Shown here piece by piece: positions 48,237 through 57,772 of a stretch of 64,000 nt of DNA. The translations under genes and the position numbers were made by a program. A model generated the notes under the pieces. The model was not told the DNA's origin, made no database searches, and was given only the letters and a program-made list of their open reading frames with translations. Numbering within the stretch: position 1 is the stretch's first letter; every line of letters starts with the position of its first letter. Location of the stretch: assembly GCA_029261595.1 (NCBI GenBank), contig JAJDAZ010000068.1, positions 1 to 64,000 on the forward strand, given 5' to 3'. The DNA is from Nitrospinaceae bacterium (lineage in GTDB: Bacteria > Nitrospinota > Nitrospinia > Nitrospinales > VA-1).

Positions 48237-50873
48237 TTATTTTTCTTTCAAGAGGGTCTCCACCCGGGCCAGAGCTTCGTCGATTTTATCGACCTTGGTG
48301 CCGCCAGCCTGAGCCATGTCGGGCCTTCCGCCGCCCGATCCACCCACGATGCCGGCGATTTCCTTGATGATGGCCCCCGCCTGAAACCGATCGGTCAGAT
48401 CCTTGGTGACTCCCGCCGCCAGCATCACTTTGCCGTTGGTGGCGGTGCCCACCACGACCACACCGGATTTTATCTGGTTCTTGGCGCTGTCAATGAAGGT
48501 GCGCAGGGTTTTCGGGTCCATGCCTTCGATTCGTTTAATGAGTACGGACACATCGCCGATTTTTTTCACATCGTCCAGAAGACCGGAACCCTTGCCGCTG
48601 ACCAGTTTTTCCTTGAGGCCGGCAATTTCCTTTTCAGTTTCGCGGGATTTCTCCAGCAGTTTTTTCAGCCGGTTCAATTCCTCTTCCGGCCCCACTTTGA
48701 GCAAAGACCGGATGTCGGCGAGCATTTCGCTTTCTTTTTGAACTTTTTCAAGCGCCGCTTTCCCGGTGACCGCCTCCAGGCGCCGGACCCCCGAGGCGAT
48801 CCCGCCTTCGGAAGTGATCTGGAAGAGGCCGATGTCGCCGGTAGCGTTGATATGCGTGCCGCCGCACAACTCCTTGCTGAATCCCGGGACTGAGACCACC
48901 CGCACCTCGCCGCCGTATTTTTCTCCGAACAGGGCCATCGCGCCTTCTTTCATGGCGTCCTCAATTTTCATTTCCTGGGTGGTGACGGGAATGTTTTCAC
49001 GAATCTTTTCGTTGACCAGGTCCTGGATCCGGATTCTTTCCCGTTCGGTCAGAGGAGAAAAATGAGTGTAGTCGAACCTCAGCCGGTCCGGGGTCACGAG
49101 AGATCCCGCCTGCTTGACGTGATCCCCAAGCACCTCATGCAACGCAGAATGCAACAGGTGGGTGGCGGTATGGTTGAGCGCCGTGCTGGCACGAATTTCG
49201 GAACTCACCTCAAGTTTGAGTTTGTCGGACACCTTTAAGGTTCCACTCGTCACACGGGCTTTGTGGACGATCAATTCCGACACCGGTTTGGTGGCATTCA
49301 GCACTTCCAGATGGACGTTCTGGTTATGCGCCAGGCCACGGTCTCCCACCTGCCCACCGGACTCCCCGTAAAACGGAGTCTGGTCCACCATGAGCTCCAC
49401 CTCGTCGCCCTTTTGGGCGGATTCAACCGGAACATTCTCTTTCAGGATAGCAAGAACGGTGCCCTCTCCATGCGTGTTGCCATAGCCTTGAAACACCGTT
49501 GCCGGTGACGTTTTGATAAAATCTTTGAAGAAAGGCGCCACTTCTTTTTCCCCGGAACCTTTCCAGGAAGCCTGGGCTTTCTCCTTCTGGCTTTGCATGG
49601 CGCGATCAAACCCGGCCATGTCCAGTTCGACGCCGGAATCTTTGGCCATCTCCTCAGCCAGATCGACGGGAAACCCGTAGGTGTCATAAAGCTTGAAAAC
49701 TTCCTCACCGGGCAGGGTGGTCGAGTTTTTCTTTTTAAGGTCGTCTAGAATTTCCTCCACCCTCTGAAAACCCATGTTCAAGGTGTTGCTGAAATTTTCC
49801 TCTTCGTTCTGCACCACTTTCTGGATGAACCCGGCGTTGATTTCCAGTTCGGGATACACCTCCTTGTAACGCTCGATCACTTCGCTTGTGATGTGGAAAA
49901 AGAACGGCTGGTTTTGCTCGAGCAATTTTCCATGCCTGAGCGCCCGGCGTAAGATGCGCCTGAGCACATAGCCTCGGCCTTCGTTCGATGGCAGGACGCC
50001 ATCGCCCACCAGAAACGCCACGGCCCTGGCATGATCGGTGATGACCCGAATGGAGCCGTCATTAATTTTGTCTTGGCCATAAGGCTTGCCGGTCACTTCG
50101 CCGACTTTGTCGATCAACCCCATCAACAGGTCGCAGTGAAAATTGGAGTGCTGTCCCTGGACCACTGCGGACAGGCGCTCAAGACCCATGCCCGTATCGA
50201 TGCAGGGACTGGGCAAGGGAGTCATCTTCCCGGACTCGTCGCGGTGAAACTGCATGAAGACCAGGTTCCAGATTTCCAGATAGCGGTCGCAATCGCAACC
50301 GACTTGGCAGGTGGGTTTTCCGCAACCGACGGCCTCTCCCTGGTCGATGAAAATCTCCGAACACGGACCGCAGGGCCCCGTGTTGCCCATGGCCCAGAAA
50401 TTGTCCTTCTCCCCCAGACGGTAAATCCGGCTGGCTTCCAGGCCGATGTCTTTTTGCCAATGGTCGAAGGCTTCGTCATCGTCCTGGAAAATGGAAACGT
50501 AGAGCCGGTCTTTGGGGAGACCGATCACTCGCGTCAAAAAATCCCAGCCGTAATGGATCGCGTCTTTTTTAAAATAGTCGCCGAAGGAAAAATTGCCCAG
50601 CATCTCGAAAAACGTGTGGTGCCTCGCCGTGTGCCCGACCATTTCCAGATCGTTGTGCTTGCCGCCCGCACGGACACATTTTTGCACCGACCCGGCGCGG
50701 GTGTATCCGCGTTGCTCTTCCCCCAGAAAAACGTTTTTAAAGGGGACCATGCCTGCGTTGGTGAACAGCAGGGTGGGATCGTTTTTGGGTACCAGCGAAC
50801 TGCTGGGAACCAGAGTGTGCCCCTGGTCTTCAAAATATTTCAAAAATTGTTGTCTCAGTTCGTTGCCGGTCAT
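48237..50873 (-). CDS. alaS: Alanyl-tRNA synthetase
   Basis: The 878-residue class II synthetase charges tRNA-Ala. The catalytic domain begins GNELRQQFLKYFEDQGH and has PTLLFTNAGMVPFKNVFLG. The editing domain has the zinc ligands in ALNHTATHLLHSALHEVLG and in CGGTHINATGDIG, and the C-terminal C-Ala domain ends with GGSGGGRPDMAQAGG. Length and order of domains are normal. Confidence 0.98.
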   Translation of the reverse strand: MTGNELRQQFLKYFEDQGHTLVPSSSLVPKNDPTLLFTNAGMVPFKNVFLGEEQRGYTRAGSVQKCVRAGGKHNDLEMVGHTARHHTFFEMLGNFSFGDYFKKDAIHYGWDFLTRVIGLPKDRLYVSIFQDDDEAFDHWQKDIGLEASRIYRLGEKDNFWAMGNTGPCGPCSEIFIDQGEAVGCGKPTCQVGCDCDRYLEIWNLVFMQFHRDESGKMTPLPSPCIDTGMGLERLSAVVQGQHSNFHCDLLMGLIDKVGEVTGKPYGQDKINDGSIRVITDHARAVAFLVGDGVLPSNEGRGYVLRRILRRALRHGKLLEQNQPFFFHITSEVIERYKEVYPELEINAGFIQKVVQNEEENFSNTLNMGFQRVEEILDDLKKKNSTTLPGEEVFKLYDTYGFPVDLAEEMAKDSGVELDMAGFDRAMQSQKEKAQASWKGSGEKEVAPFFKDFIKTSPATVFQGYGNTHGEGTVLAILKENVPVESAQKGDEVELMVDQTPFYGESGGQVGDRGLAHNQNVHLEVLNATKPVSELIVHKARVTSGTLKVSDKLKLEVSSEIRASTALNHTATHLLHSALHEVLGDHVKQAGSLVTPDRLRFDYTHFSPLTERERIRIQDLVNEKIRENIPVTTQEMKIEDAMKEGAMALFGEKYGGEVRVVSVPGFSKELCGGTHINATGDIGLFQITSEGGIASGVRRLEAVTGKAALEKVQKESEMLADIRSLLKVGPEEELNRLKKLLEKSRETEKEIAGLKEKLVSGKGSGLLDDVKKIGDVSVLIKRIEGMDPKTLRTFIDSAKNQIKSGVVVVGTATNGKVMLAAGVTKDLTDRFQAGAIIKEIAGIVGGSGGGRPDMAQAGGTKVDKIDEALARVETLLKEK

Positions 50874-50932
50874 AAATAATTTTCGATTCTATTAAAAAGG
50901 ATTCCTGAAAAGTTTGCCTACAGGACCCTGGA

Positions 50933-51098
50933 CCCGCAACGCGGGGAGGAAAATGTCAGGATGAAGAATATATGTATACAGCAGGATTCAGCAACCCATC
51001 GAAAGTAAATATTTCAACCAGCGGTACGCTGGTCGCACGTTAATATTAGGTCCAGCCCTCAGGCGGGTTAGGTCCAGCGTCACGCTGGCTAATTAATT
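50933..51098. repeat. Cluster of mosaic palindromic repeats between kdsD and alaS
   Basis: Four short palindromes lie in this gap: CCCGC-AAC-GCGGG (50933-50945), CCAGCG-GTA-CGCTGG (51018-51032), CCAGCC-CTCA-GGCGGG (51052-51067, one mismatch) and CCAGCG-TCA-CGCTGG (51074-51088). Bases 50981-50991 and 51033-51067 match 12552-12562 and 12502-12536 in inverted orientation. It is the richest copy of the repeat family in the window. Confidence 0.75.
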
Positions 51099-52096
51099 CC
51101 TGCTTTCAGCAAGTCCTGCAAATGGAGGAGGCCGTCGATCCGTTTGCCATCATCTGAAACCACCAGTGACGTGATGGAATGCTCTTCCATGATCTGCACC
51201 GCCTTTTCTGCCAGATGATCCATTTTAATGCACCGGGGATTCGTTCCCATCAAATCACCCGCCACGGTGGCTGAGATATCCTTTTTCTTTTCTATGAGCC
51301 GCCTGAGGTCCCCATCGGTGATGATGCCTCTGAGATCGCCATTGGGAGCCACCACAAGCGTGGTGCCCAGGCATTTTTGACTCATTTCCTTGATCACGTC
51401 ATAGATATTGGCGTCTTCCAAAACCCTTGGAATTTCATCGCCTGTGTGCATCAGGTCGTTGACGGTCATTAAGAGTTTGCGCCCCAGACTGCCACCCGGA
51501 TGGTTCAAGGCAAAATCTTCCTCGCGGAACCCGCGCAGGTCCAAAACCGCCATCGCCAGCGCGTCGCCCATCGCCAGAGCCGCCGTGGTGCTGGCGGTCG
51601 GTATCAATCCCATCGAGCAGGCTTCTTCTTTGACGCTGATATTGAGTAAATGGTCGCATCTTTTTGCCAGCGTCGAGGCCGGGTTCCCCGTCATTGCCAC
51701 CAGAGTGCATTTGATCCGGTTGAGCGTCGGAAGCAGTTTGACGATTTCCTCGGTCTCCCCGCTGTTGGAAACGGCTAAGACGATATCACCTCGGGACAGG
51801 ACGCCCACATCCCCGTGGCTGGCCTCCGCCGCGTGTAAAAATACCGAAGGGACACCGATGCTGGAGAACGTGGCGGCAATTTTCTGGCCGATCAACCCGG
51901 ACTTCCCCATGCCGGTGACCACCACATGGCCCTGGCATTGATCGAGCGCGCGCACCACACTGGCAAACGTTTCATCGATCCGGTCGATGAGACCGGCCAC
52001 GGACTCACTTTCGATTTTGAGCACTTGTCTGGCTTTCTCGATCAGCGATTGCGTCTTTTCACTGGAATTTTTCGTGGAGGCTTTCACCGCACCCAT
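51089..52096 (-). CDS. kdsD: Arabinose-5-phosphate isomerase (KpsF/GutQ/KdsD)
   Basis: The 335-residue enzyme makes D-arabinose 5-phosphate for the Kdo of LPS. It has a SIS domain (VVTGMGKSGLIGQKIAATFS, EASHGDVGVLSRGDIVLAVS and NSGETEEIVKLLPTL) and two C-terminal CBS domains, the last with VQIMEEHSITSLVVSDDGKR. The length fits the family. Together with waaF it shows an LPS inner core is made. Confidence 0.93.
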   Translation of the reverse strand: MGAVKASTKNSSEKTQSLIEKARQVLKIESESVAGLIDRIDETFASVVRALDQCQGHVVVTGMGKSGLIGQKIAATFSSIGVPSVFLHAAEASHGDVGVLSRGDIVLAVSNSGETEEIVKLLPTLNRIKCTLVAMTGNPASTLAKRCDHLLNISVKEEACSMGLIPTASTTAALAMGDALAMAVLDLRGFREEDFALNHPGGSLGRKLLMTVNDLMHTGDEIPRVLEDANIYDVIKEMSQKCLGTTLVVAPNGDLRGIITDGDLRRLIEKKKDISATVAGDLMGTNPRCIKMDHLAEKAVQIMEEHSITSLVVSDDGKRIDGLLHLQDLLKAGIN

Positions 52097-52267
52097 ACCG
52101 ATCCGAACCTCATAGTAGCCCTTTATTTACAATAGTTTTAGCCGTTTAAACGGGGGTCATCATAGCATAATTCGTTGGACTCGGCAATCGGCCGCCCCTA
52201 TAATCAATCTGCATAAATCGGGAGGTATTTCCCCCGTCCCCAGAAAAATTTTCACCGTCCCAATCGA

Positions 52268-54940
52268 ATGAGCAAAAAACCCACCCTCTACCTGATAGAC
52301 GGGTCTTCCTATATTTTCCGGGCTTATTTCGGCGTCCGGCAAAACCTTTCGACCTCAAAAGGGCTTCCGACCAACGCGCTTTACGGATTTGTCACCATGT
52401 TGCAGAGGGTGGTGCGGGATGAATGCCCCGACTATCTGACGGTGACTTTCGACAGCAAGGAAAAAACCTTCCGCCATGAAATGTACGATGAGTATAAAGC
52501 CAACCGGGACACCCCACCAGAAGATTTGCAGAAACAGTTCCCCTATTTTGAACGCCTGGTGGCGGCGCATAATATTCATTCGATCCGCATCCCCGGCGTG
52601 GAGGCTGACGACATCATCGGGACTCTGGCCCGGCAGGGGAAAAAAGCGGGGTTGAAAGTGGTCATCGTCTCTGGCGACAAGGACATGATGCAGTTGATCG
52701 ATCCTGAGGTCCAGATGCTGGACACGATGAAAAATAAACGCTTCGGTAATAAGGAAGTGTTCGAAAAATTCGGCGTGGAACCGGACAAGGTCATCGAAGT
52801 GATGGGGTTGATGGGCGATTCGAGCGACAACATTCCCGGTGTGAAAGGGGTGGGACCGAAAACCGCCACGGAATTGATTCAAAAATACGGCTCGATCGAA
52901 AACCTTTACGAACATATCGACGAGATCGACAAGAAAAAGCTCAAGGAAAAACTGCAGACCGACCGGGAAAATGCTGAGCTCAGTCGAAAGCTGGTCACCA
53001 TTGACACGGAGGTTGCCGTGGATTGTTCCATGGATGATCTCAAGGTTTTAGAGGTGGACAATAAAGCCCTCACTGAAATATTCACCGAGCTGGAGTTCAC
53101 TTCCCTGATTCCCAAAGAACAAAAAAAGCCCGTTCGAGCCGAACATGTTTATGAAACCATCCTGTCCGAAGAGGCCTTTGACAAGCTTCTCAATGACCTG
53201 GGTTCCGCCGGAGAGTTTGTTCTCGACATGGAAACCACCAGCCCGCACCCGGTGGAAGCGGAATCGGTAGGGATTTCGTTTTCATTTAAGGAAAACGAGG
53301 CGTGTTATATCCCGCTCACCCATAGATACCTGGGAGTGCCGGAGCAGCTGGACAAGGCAATGGTTTTCAGGAAATTAAAACCCATTCTGGAGAATCCTAA
53401 AATAGGCAAAATTGGGCACAATATCAAATACGACCTGATCGTTCTCTTAAGCGAAGGCATTCATCTCAAAGGAATTTCTTTCGACACCATGCTCGCCTCT
53501 TATGTGCTGGACCCCTCCCGACGAGGGCATGGCATGGATGCGTTGGCTCTGGAGTTACTCGGACACCAAACCATTTCGTACAAGGATGTGACGGGAACCG
53601 GCGCCAAACAAATCGGTTTCGACGAGGTGGAAGTCGAAAGGGCGACGGAGTATGCGGCGGAGGATTCCGACACCACCTGGAGGCTTTACCAGACTCTGAA
53701 ACCAAAGTTGACCGATGATCTTCTTACGCTATACAACGAAATGGAAATGCCTCTGCTTGAGGTACTGGCGGAAATGGAAGTGAATGGGGTGTTTCTGAAC
53801 AAACCACACCTTGCGGATTTGTCCAAGCAAATCGAAAAGAAACTGCGTACCTACGAGCAAAAAATCTACCTGCTCGCGGAAGAAGAATTTAATATTAACT
53901 CGCCCAAACAACTGGCGGTGATTTTATTTGAAAAGCTTAAACTTCCGGTTGTCAAAAAAACCAAAACCGGATACTCCACCGATGTCTCTGTTTTAGAAGA
54001 ACTGGCCGACCAGCATGAGCTGCCTGAAAACATACTGGTCTATCGGCAACTGGGGAAATTAAAATCGACTTATGTGGACACGCTACCCTTGGAAATTGAC
54101 AAAAAAACCGGGCGGGTGCACACGTCCTTCAATCAGACGGTGGCGGCGACCGGGCGCCTGAGCAGCAGCGATCCCAATCTGCAAAACATCCCCATCCGCA
54201 CGGACATGGGTAAAGAGATAAGAAAGGCATTCATCGCCCAGGGGCAGGACAAATTGTTATCCGCCGATTACTCGCAGATCGAGCTCAGGATACTGGCGCA
54301 TCTGTCAGAAGATGAAACCCTGATCAACGCGTTTAAAAAAGGAGAGGACATTCACAGCCGGACGGCGGCGGAAATTTTTGGGACTTCTCTTGACGGCGTC
54401 GATCAGGAAGCTCGCCGAATGGCCAAGGCGGTGAACTTCGGCATCATTTACGGGCTGAGCTCATTTGGCCTGTCCAGGCAATTAAAAATATCCATGAAGG
54501 AAGCCAAAACGTTCATCGACCAGTATTTTGACCTGTACCCGCGCATCAAAACTTATATGGACAGCACCATCGCTCAGGCCCGCGAGCGGGGATACACGAA
54601 AACGATCATGAACCGCAAACGCTGCCTGCCAGACATTCACAGCAAAAACAAACAGGTCAAACAGGCGGCGGAACGAATCGCCATCAACTCTCCCATTCAG
54701 GGAAGCGCCGCCGACCTCATCAAGGTGGCGATGATCCATTTATCCCGGCAATTAAAAAAACGTAAACTGCAATCGAAGATGATCCTGCAGGTCCACGATG
54801 AACTGGTCTTCGAATGCCCGCCCGCTGAAAAGGAAGAAATGCAGACGCTGGTGAAAAAGGAGATGGAAGGGGTCTATCAATTTTCCGTTCCCCTCATCGT
54901 CGACATGGGATGGGGCAATAACTGGAATGAGGCCCATTGA
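52268..54940 (+). CDS. polA: DNA polymerase I
   Basis: The 890-residue protein has all three domains. The 5' nuclease domain begins LYLIDGSSYIFRAYFG and has GVEADDIIGTLAR. The proofreading 3'-5' exonuclease seems active, with DMETT, HNIKYD and the YAAEDSDTTWRLY Asp. The polymerase has motif A LLSADYSQIELRILAHLSED, motif B RRMAKAVNFGIIYGLSSFG and motif C LQVHDELVFE. It stands alone and divergent from kdsD. Confidence 0.98.
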   Translation: MSKKPTLYLIDGSSYIFRAYFGVRQNLSTSKGLPTNALYGFVTMLQRVVRDECPDYLTVTFDSKEKTFRHEMYDEYKANRDTPPEDLQKQFPYFERLVAAHNIHSIRIPGVEADDIIGTLARQGKKAGLKVVIVSGDKDMMQLIDPEVQMLDTMKNKRFGNKEVFEKFGVEPDKVIEVMGLMGDSSDNIPGVKGVGPKTATELIQKYGSIENLYEHIDEIDKKKLKEKLQTDRENAELSRKLVTIDTEVAVDCSMDDLKVLEVDNKALTEIFTELEFTSLIPKEQKKPVRAEHVYETILSEEAFDKLLNDLGSAGEFVLDMETTSPHPVEAESVGISFSFKENEACYIPLTHRYLGVPEQLDKAMVFRKLKPILENPKIGKIGHNIKYDLIVLLSEGIHLKGISFDTMLASYVLDPSRRGHGMDALALELLGHQTISYKDVTGTGAKQIGFDEVEVERATEYAAEDSDTTWRLYQTLKPKLTDDLLTLYNEMEMPLLEVLAEMEVNGVFLNKPHLADLSKQIEKKLRTYEQKIYLLAEEEFNINSPKQLAVILFEKLKLPVVKKTKTGYSTDVSVLEELADQHELPENILVYRQLGKLKSTYVDTLPLEIDKKTGRVHTSFNQTVAATGRLSSSDPNLQNIPIRTDMGKEIRKAFIAQGQDKLLSADYSQIELRILAHLSEDETLINAFKKGEDIHSRTAAEIFGTSLDGVDQEARRMAKAVNFGIIYGLSSFGLSRQLKISMKEAKTFIDQYFDLYPRIKTYMDSTIAQARERGYTKTIMNRKRCLPDIHSKNKQVKQAAERIAINSPIQGSAADLIKVAMIHLSRQLKKRKLQSKMILQVHDELVFECPPAEKEEMQTLVKKEMEGVYQFSVPLIVDMGWGNNWNEAH

Positions 54941-54941
54941 T

Positions 54942-54971
54942 CCCGCAACGCGGGAGGATAAGTTTAAGACT
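54942..54971. repeat. Short palindromic repeat after polA
   Basis: CCCGC-AAC-GCGGG at 54942-54954 starts one base after the polA stop and is followed by AGGATAAGTT. The 30-base block matches 27012-27041 at 26 positions. It may double as a transcript-end hairpin. Confidence 0.65.
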
Positions 54972-55065
54972 CAGCAGCTATGGTTTTTAAATGAAAACCT
55001 TTGCCGTATATCCCATCTGCTTATAGCAGGGTTGTTCCCTATTATCGAGTTCCCTCCTGGAGACG

Positions 55066-55950
55066 ATGATGAAAATGCCCAGCCCAATGAGTTCTCTAAC
55101 GAAGACAGTCGTTCTGACCCTGGTATTCTTTTTTCTGGCCACCCCCGTTTTTGCGCAAATGAAAATGGAAATTTTTCCTCTCAAGCACCGCCAGGCTGTG
55201 GAGCTGGTTTTGGTGGTCGAGCCGCTATTGGGAGGGGTGGGCTCAGTCACGGGAATACGCAATCAACTGGTGGTACGCACCACCCCCGTAAATCTTGCAG
55301 TGGTGAGAAGCGTATTAAAGAAACTGGACACCGCCTCGATCAACTTACGTATCACCGTCAGGGAAGGAACAAGTCTGCATCTCAAGGAAAATGATGCCGA
55401 ATTATCAGCCGATGCCCGACTTGGCAAAAAAGGGCAGATCGCCGTTTCTCCCGGCCCATCCAAGTCTGGTGGATTGATCGTTGCCCCATCCCGTAAGGGG
55501 GCAAAAGTAACCGGGAGAATTCAACAAAGGGATTTGAGAGCAACAGGAAATAATTCCCAGCAGGTGGTCACTCAGGATGGACAACCCGCAGTGATTCATA
55601 TCACCCAAACCATTCCCTTCACTGAAACTGAAGGTGTTCATTCTGGGAAGGGTTCCCGACATAGAGAATCGGTTGTTTTTCAAGAGGTGACCCGCGGATT
55701 CCGTATTTTGCCCCGCTTGCAGAGCGACCGCGTGGTGATGGATATTTCACCGGTTTCGTCACGTTTCAGGGGAGGTGTGGTTGCATCGCACGGCATTCAT
55801 ACGACGGTGAGCGGGCGGTTGGGAGAATGGATCGAACTTGGAAGCTTGTCAGAGAATTCCCGTTCCAAAAACTCACAACTCCTGGGAAGATCCGAGACAA
55901 GCACTCGTGAGAGCAAAAGAGTGTTTGTGAAAGTGGAAAAAGAGCCTTGA
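55066..55950 (+). CDS. Exported protein with secretin N-type domain
   Basis: The 294-residue product has a signal peptide (VVLTLVFFFLATPVFA, cleavage near residue 30), then KMEIFPLKHRQAVELVLVVE and RNQLVVRTTPVNLAVVRSVL with KKLD. This is the NolW/secretin N-domain fold found in type II and III secretion and pilus secretins. The C-terminal part (FRILPRLQSDRVVMDISPVS) resembles the start of a secretin barrel domain but is too short to form a pore. No other secretion genes flank it. GGAG precedes ATG 55066. Confidence 0.65.
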   Translation: MMKMPSPMSSLTKTVVLTLVFFFLATPVFAQMKMEIFPLKHRQAVELVLVVEPLLGGVGSVTGIRNQLVVRTTPVNLAVVRSVLKKLDTASINLRITVREGTSLHLKENDAELSADARLGKKGQIAVSPGPSKSGGLIVAPSRKGAKVTGRIQQRDLRATGNNSQQVVTQDGQPAVIHITQTIPFTETEGVHSGKGSRHRESVVFQEVTRGFRILPRLQSDRVVMDISPVSSRFRGGVVASHGIHTTVSGRLGEWIELGSLSENSRSKNSQLLGRSETSTRESKRVFVKVEKEP

Positions 55951-55960
55951 AATTTTCGGG

Positions 55961-56527
55961 TCACTTCTTCTTTCTTCTGCGCAGATGTTTTTCCGCCAGG
56001 TGGACCAACTCCCCCGACAGCACGGTGAACCGTTCCAGAGCTTCGCCTTGTAATTTCAACCGGCCCTGGCCATCGATATCAAAATAGGGGTCGACCGGTT
56101 TCTTTTTACGGTCTTTCACTTCTCCCGCCTGCAACTGCTTAAGAGCCCTCTTGACCGGAGCCCCCTTTCCATTGGGGGTGGCCCCACTTTCGGCGAAACA
56201 ATCGGCCAGCCGGAAAAAATGAGTCAATTCCTCCCAGCCATACCATTCGGTTTTAGGATCGGCTTTATAATGCCAATAGTCGATTGCCCGGAGGAACGGT
56301 TTGCCGGAAATATTTGTCATGCGCTTCGGGAATTTTCCCGGCAAAGGGAGTTCCCAAATTTTGTTCATTTCCTTTTCCAGAAACCCCCGGCAAACAATCA
56401 ACCCCAGGCCATAATGCAGGGTCGCCACATCGCAGTTTACCGGGCCCGCAATCCGACGGGAGCGGTTGACGGTTTCTCTGACGGTTTGCCGAATTTCGTA
56501 TAACACGGCGTCATGGTGTATGCTCAT
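55961..56527 (-). CDS. Protein of unknown function (188 aa)
   Basis: I do not recognise this protein. It has no signal peptide or membrane segment. The middle contains WHYKADPKTEWYGWEELTHF and FRLADCFAESGATPNGKG; the C terminus is very basic (HLRRRKKK). ATG 56527 has AGGACAG upstream. It is convergent with the secretin-like gene and ends eleven bases from it. Confidence 0.6.
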   Translation of the reverse strand: MSIHHDAVLYEIRQTVRETVNRSRRIAGPVNCDVATLHYGLGLIVCRGFLEKEMNKIWELPLPGKFPKRMTNISGKPFLRAIDYWHYKADPKTEWYGWEELTHFFRLADCFAESGATPNGKGAPVKRALKQLQAGEVKDRKKKPVDPYFDIDGQGRLKLQGEALERFTVLSGELVHLAEKHLRRRKKK

Positions 56528-56677
56528 AGTTTACTGTCCTGTGAATTGTCGCAAAAAGGTGTGCTAGGATACCTGAAAACTCAATCAATAAAGGCCATGC
56601 CGGTCAGAATTTAACCTTTGACACCGAGAAGGTCAACGGTTTAATCACGGATACCGCAAGAACAGGAAATAATTATC

Positions 56678-57346
56678 GTGGAAAATTTACATTTTGACCG
56701 GAAGAAAATCATCGCTTCGAAAGATAACCTCAAGGGCGCTGACCTCAGCAACCTGGACCTCGGCAAAGCCAATCTCAGTTATGGAGATCTTCGGGAAGCC
56801 AACCTCAGCGAGGCTTTCCTGAGCGAGACGGATTTTTCCAGCGCCAATTTGAACAAAGCCAATTTGAACAAAGCCAACCTCAGCGGGGCTAATTTTTACA
56901 AAGCCAACCTGGGTCAGGCCAAGCTTATAGACGCTTTTTTGAGAAGAGCCAAATTTGAGGGCGCGTTTCTCAGGGCGGCGGACTTCAGTAATTCCAATCT
57001 GCGTGAATCTTTTTTTATGAAAGCAAACCTCAGGCAGGCCAACTTAAAGGGGGTCAATCTACAGGACGCCCAGATCCCTCAGGCGCATTTGCAGGAAACC
57101 AATCTGGAAGGCGCCGACCTGCAACGGGCCAATCTCAAGGGCTCTAATCTGGAAGGCGCTTGTTTGAAGGACGCGTTACTCCAGGGAGCGGATTTACGCA
57201 ATATAAGGAAATTATCGTGTAAAGACATCGAGTCTGCCGTGGTGGATAAAACCACCAGGTTTCCTGATCATCTCAAGGTCAAATGGATATCGGATACGAC
57301 CTTCGAATGCGAGGAAGTAAAAAAGACTTCCCGGACGAGCGAATGA
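56678..57346 (+). CDS. Pentapeptide-repeat protein
   Basis: The start is GTG 56678. The 222-residue product is built of about 30 A(D/N)LxX pentapeptides from residue 18 to about 185, for example ADLSNLDLGKANLSYGDLRE, which form a right-handed square beta-helix. A short C-terminal segment (TRFPDHLKVKWISDTTFECE) closes it. Some relatives mimic DNA and protect gyrase, but most have no known role. It has no signal peptide. Confidence 0.85.
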   Translation: MENLHFDRKKIIASKDNLKGADLSNLDLGKANLSYGDLREANLSEAFLSETDFSSANLNKANLNKANLSGANFYKANLGQAKLIDAFLRRAKFEGAFLRAADFSNSNLRESFFMKANLRQANLKGVNLQDAQIPQAHLQETNLEGADLQRANLKGSNLEGACLKDALLQGADLRNIRKLSCKDIESAVVDKTTRFPDHLKVKWISDTTFECEEVKKTSRTSE

Positions 57347-57461
57347 CCTAAAAGAGTTGCCTAAGGGGCGGGATAAAAATAACGGCGGATAAAGACTAAG
57401 CCTTTAAAATTCCAGAGGAAGCTGTCACTGTGTGCGGAAATTCAGGCAATTCCGACGCTGA

Positions 57462-57611
57462 TCACATCAAAAAATAAAATATGATCGCAGGAATGGTGGC
57501 TCCGCAAAGAGATGCGGCAACCATCTTCACGATAAACTGGCGAGAACCATAGGAATCGTTTCCTTCATTCAAATCTGCCGGAATCGGGTAAATGACTTTC
57601 ATTTTTTCCAT
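57462..57611 (-). CDS. Putative 49-residue membrane protein
   Basis: In the gap between the pentapeptide gene and asnB, a short - strand frame starts at ATG 57611 with AAGGTGA about seven bases upstream. It reads MEKMKVIYPIPADLNEGNDS, then a C-terminal hydrophobic segment (KMVAASLCGATIPAIIFYF). The start signal and the single membrane helix make a real small gene plausible. I recognise no family. The rest of 57347-57772 holds nothing I can name. Confidence 0.45.
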   Translation of the reverse strand: MEKMKVIYPIPADLNEGNDSYGSRQFIVKMVAASLCGATIPAIIFYFLM

Positions 57612-57772
57612 AATTGTTCACCTTGCAAGAAATTTCAAATCTGAGCCGTCCTTTTCCCTAACGGCAAAGCCAAGATTTTACTTTAGAAAATCTGAAAAAA
57701 ATCCATCTTTGCAAGATTCAACCTGTCGTTGACCCTTTACACACCTCCCCAGGACCCGACCCGGCTGGCCAC

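Noticed and set aside
50031-50879. 282-codon + strand frame
   Set aside because: It is antisense to the N-terminal half of alaS, whose motifs are certain. No family resemblance.
54927-55394. 155-codon + strand frame overlapping polA end and the secretin-like gene
   Set aside because: It has no ribosome binding site, and the overlapping frame at 55066 has a signal peptide and a recognised domain.
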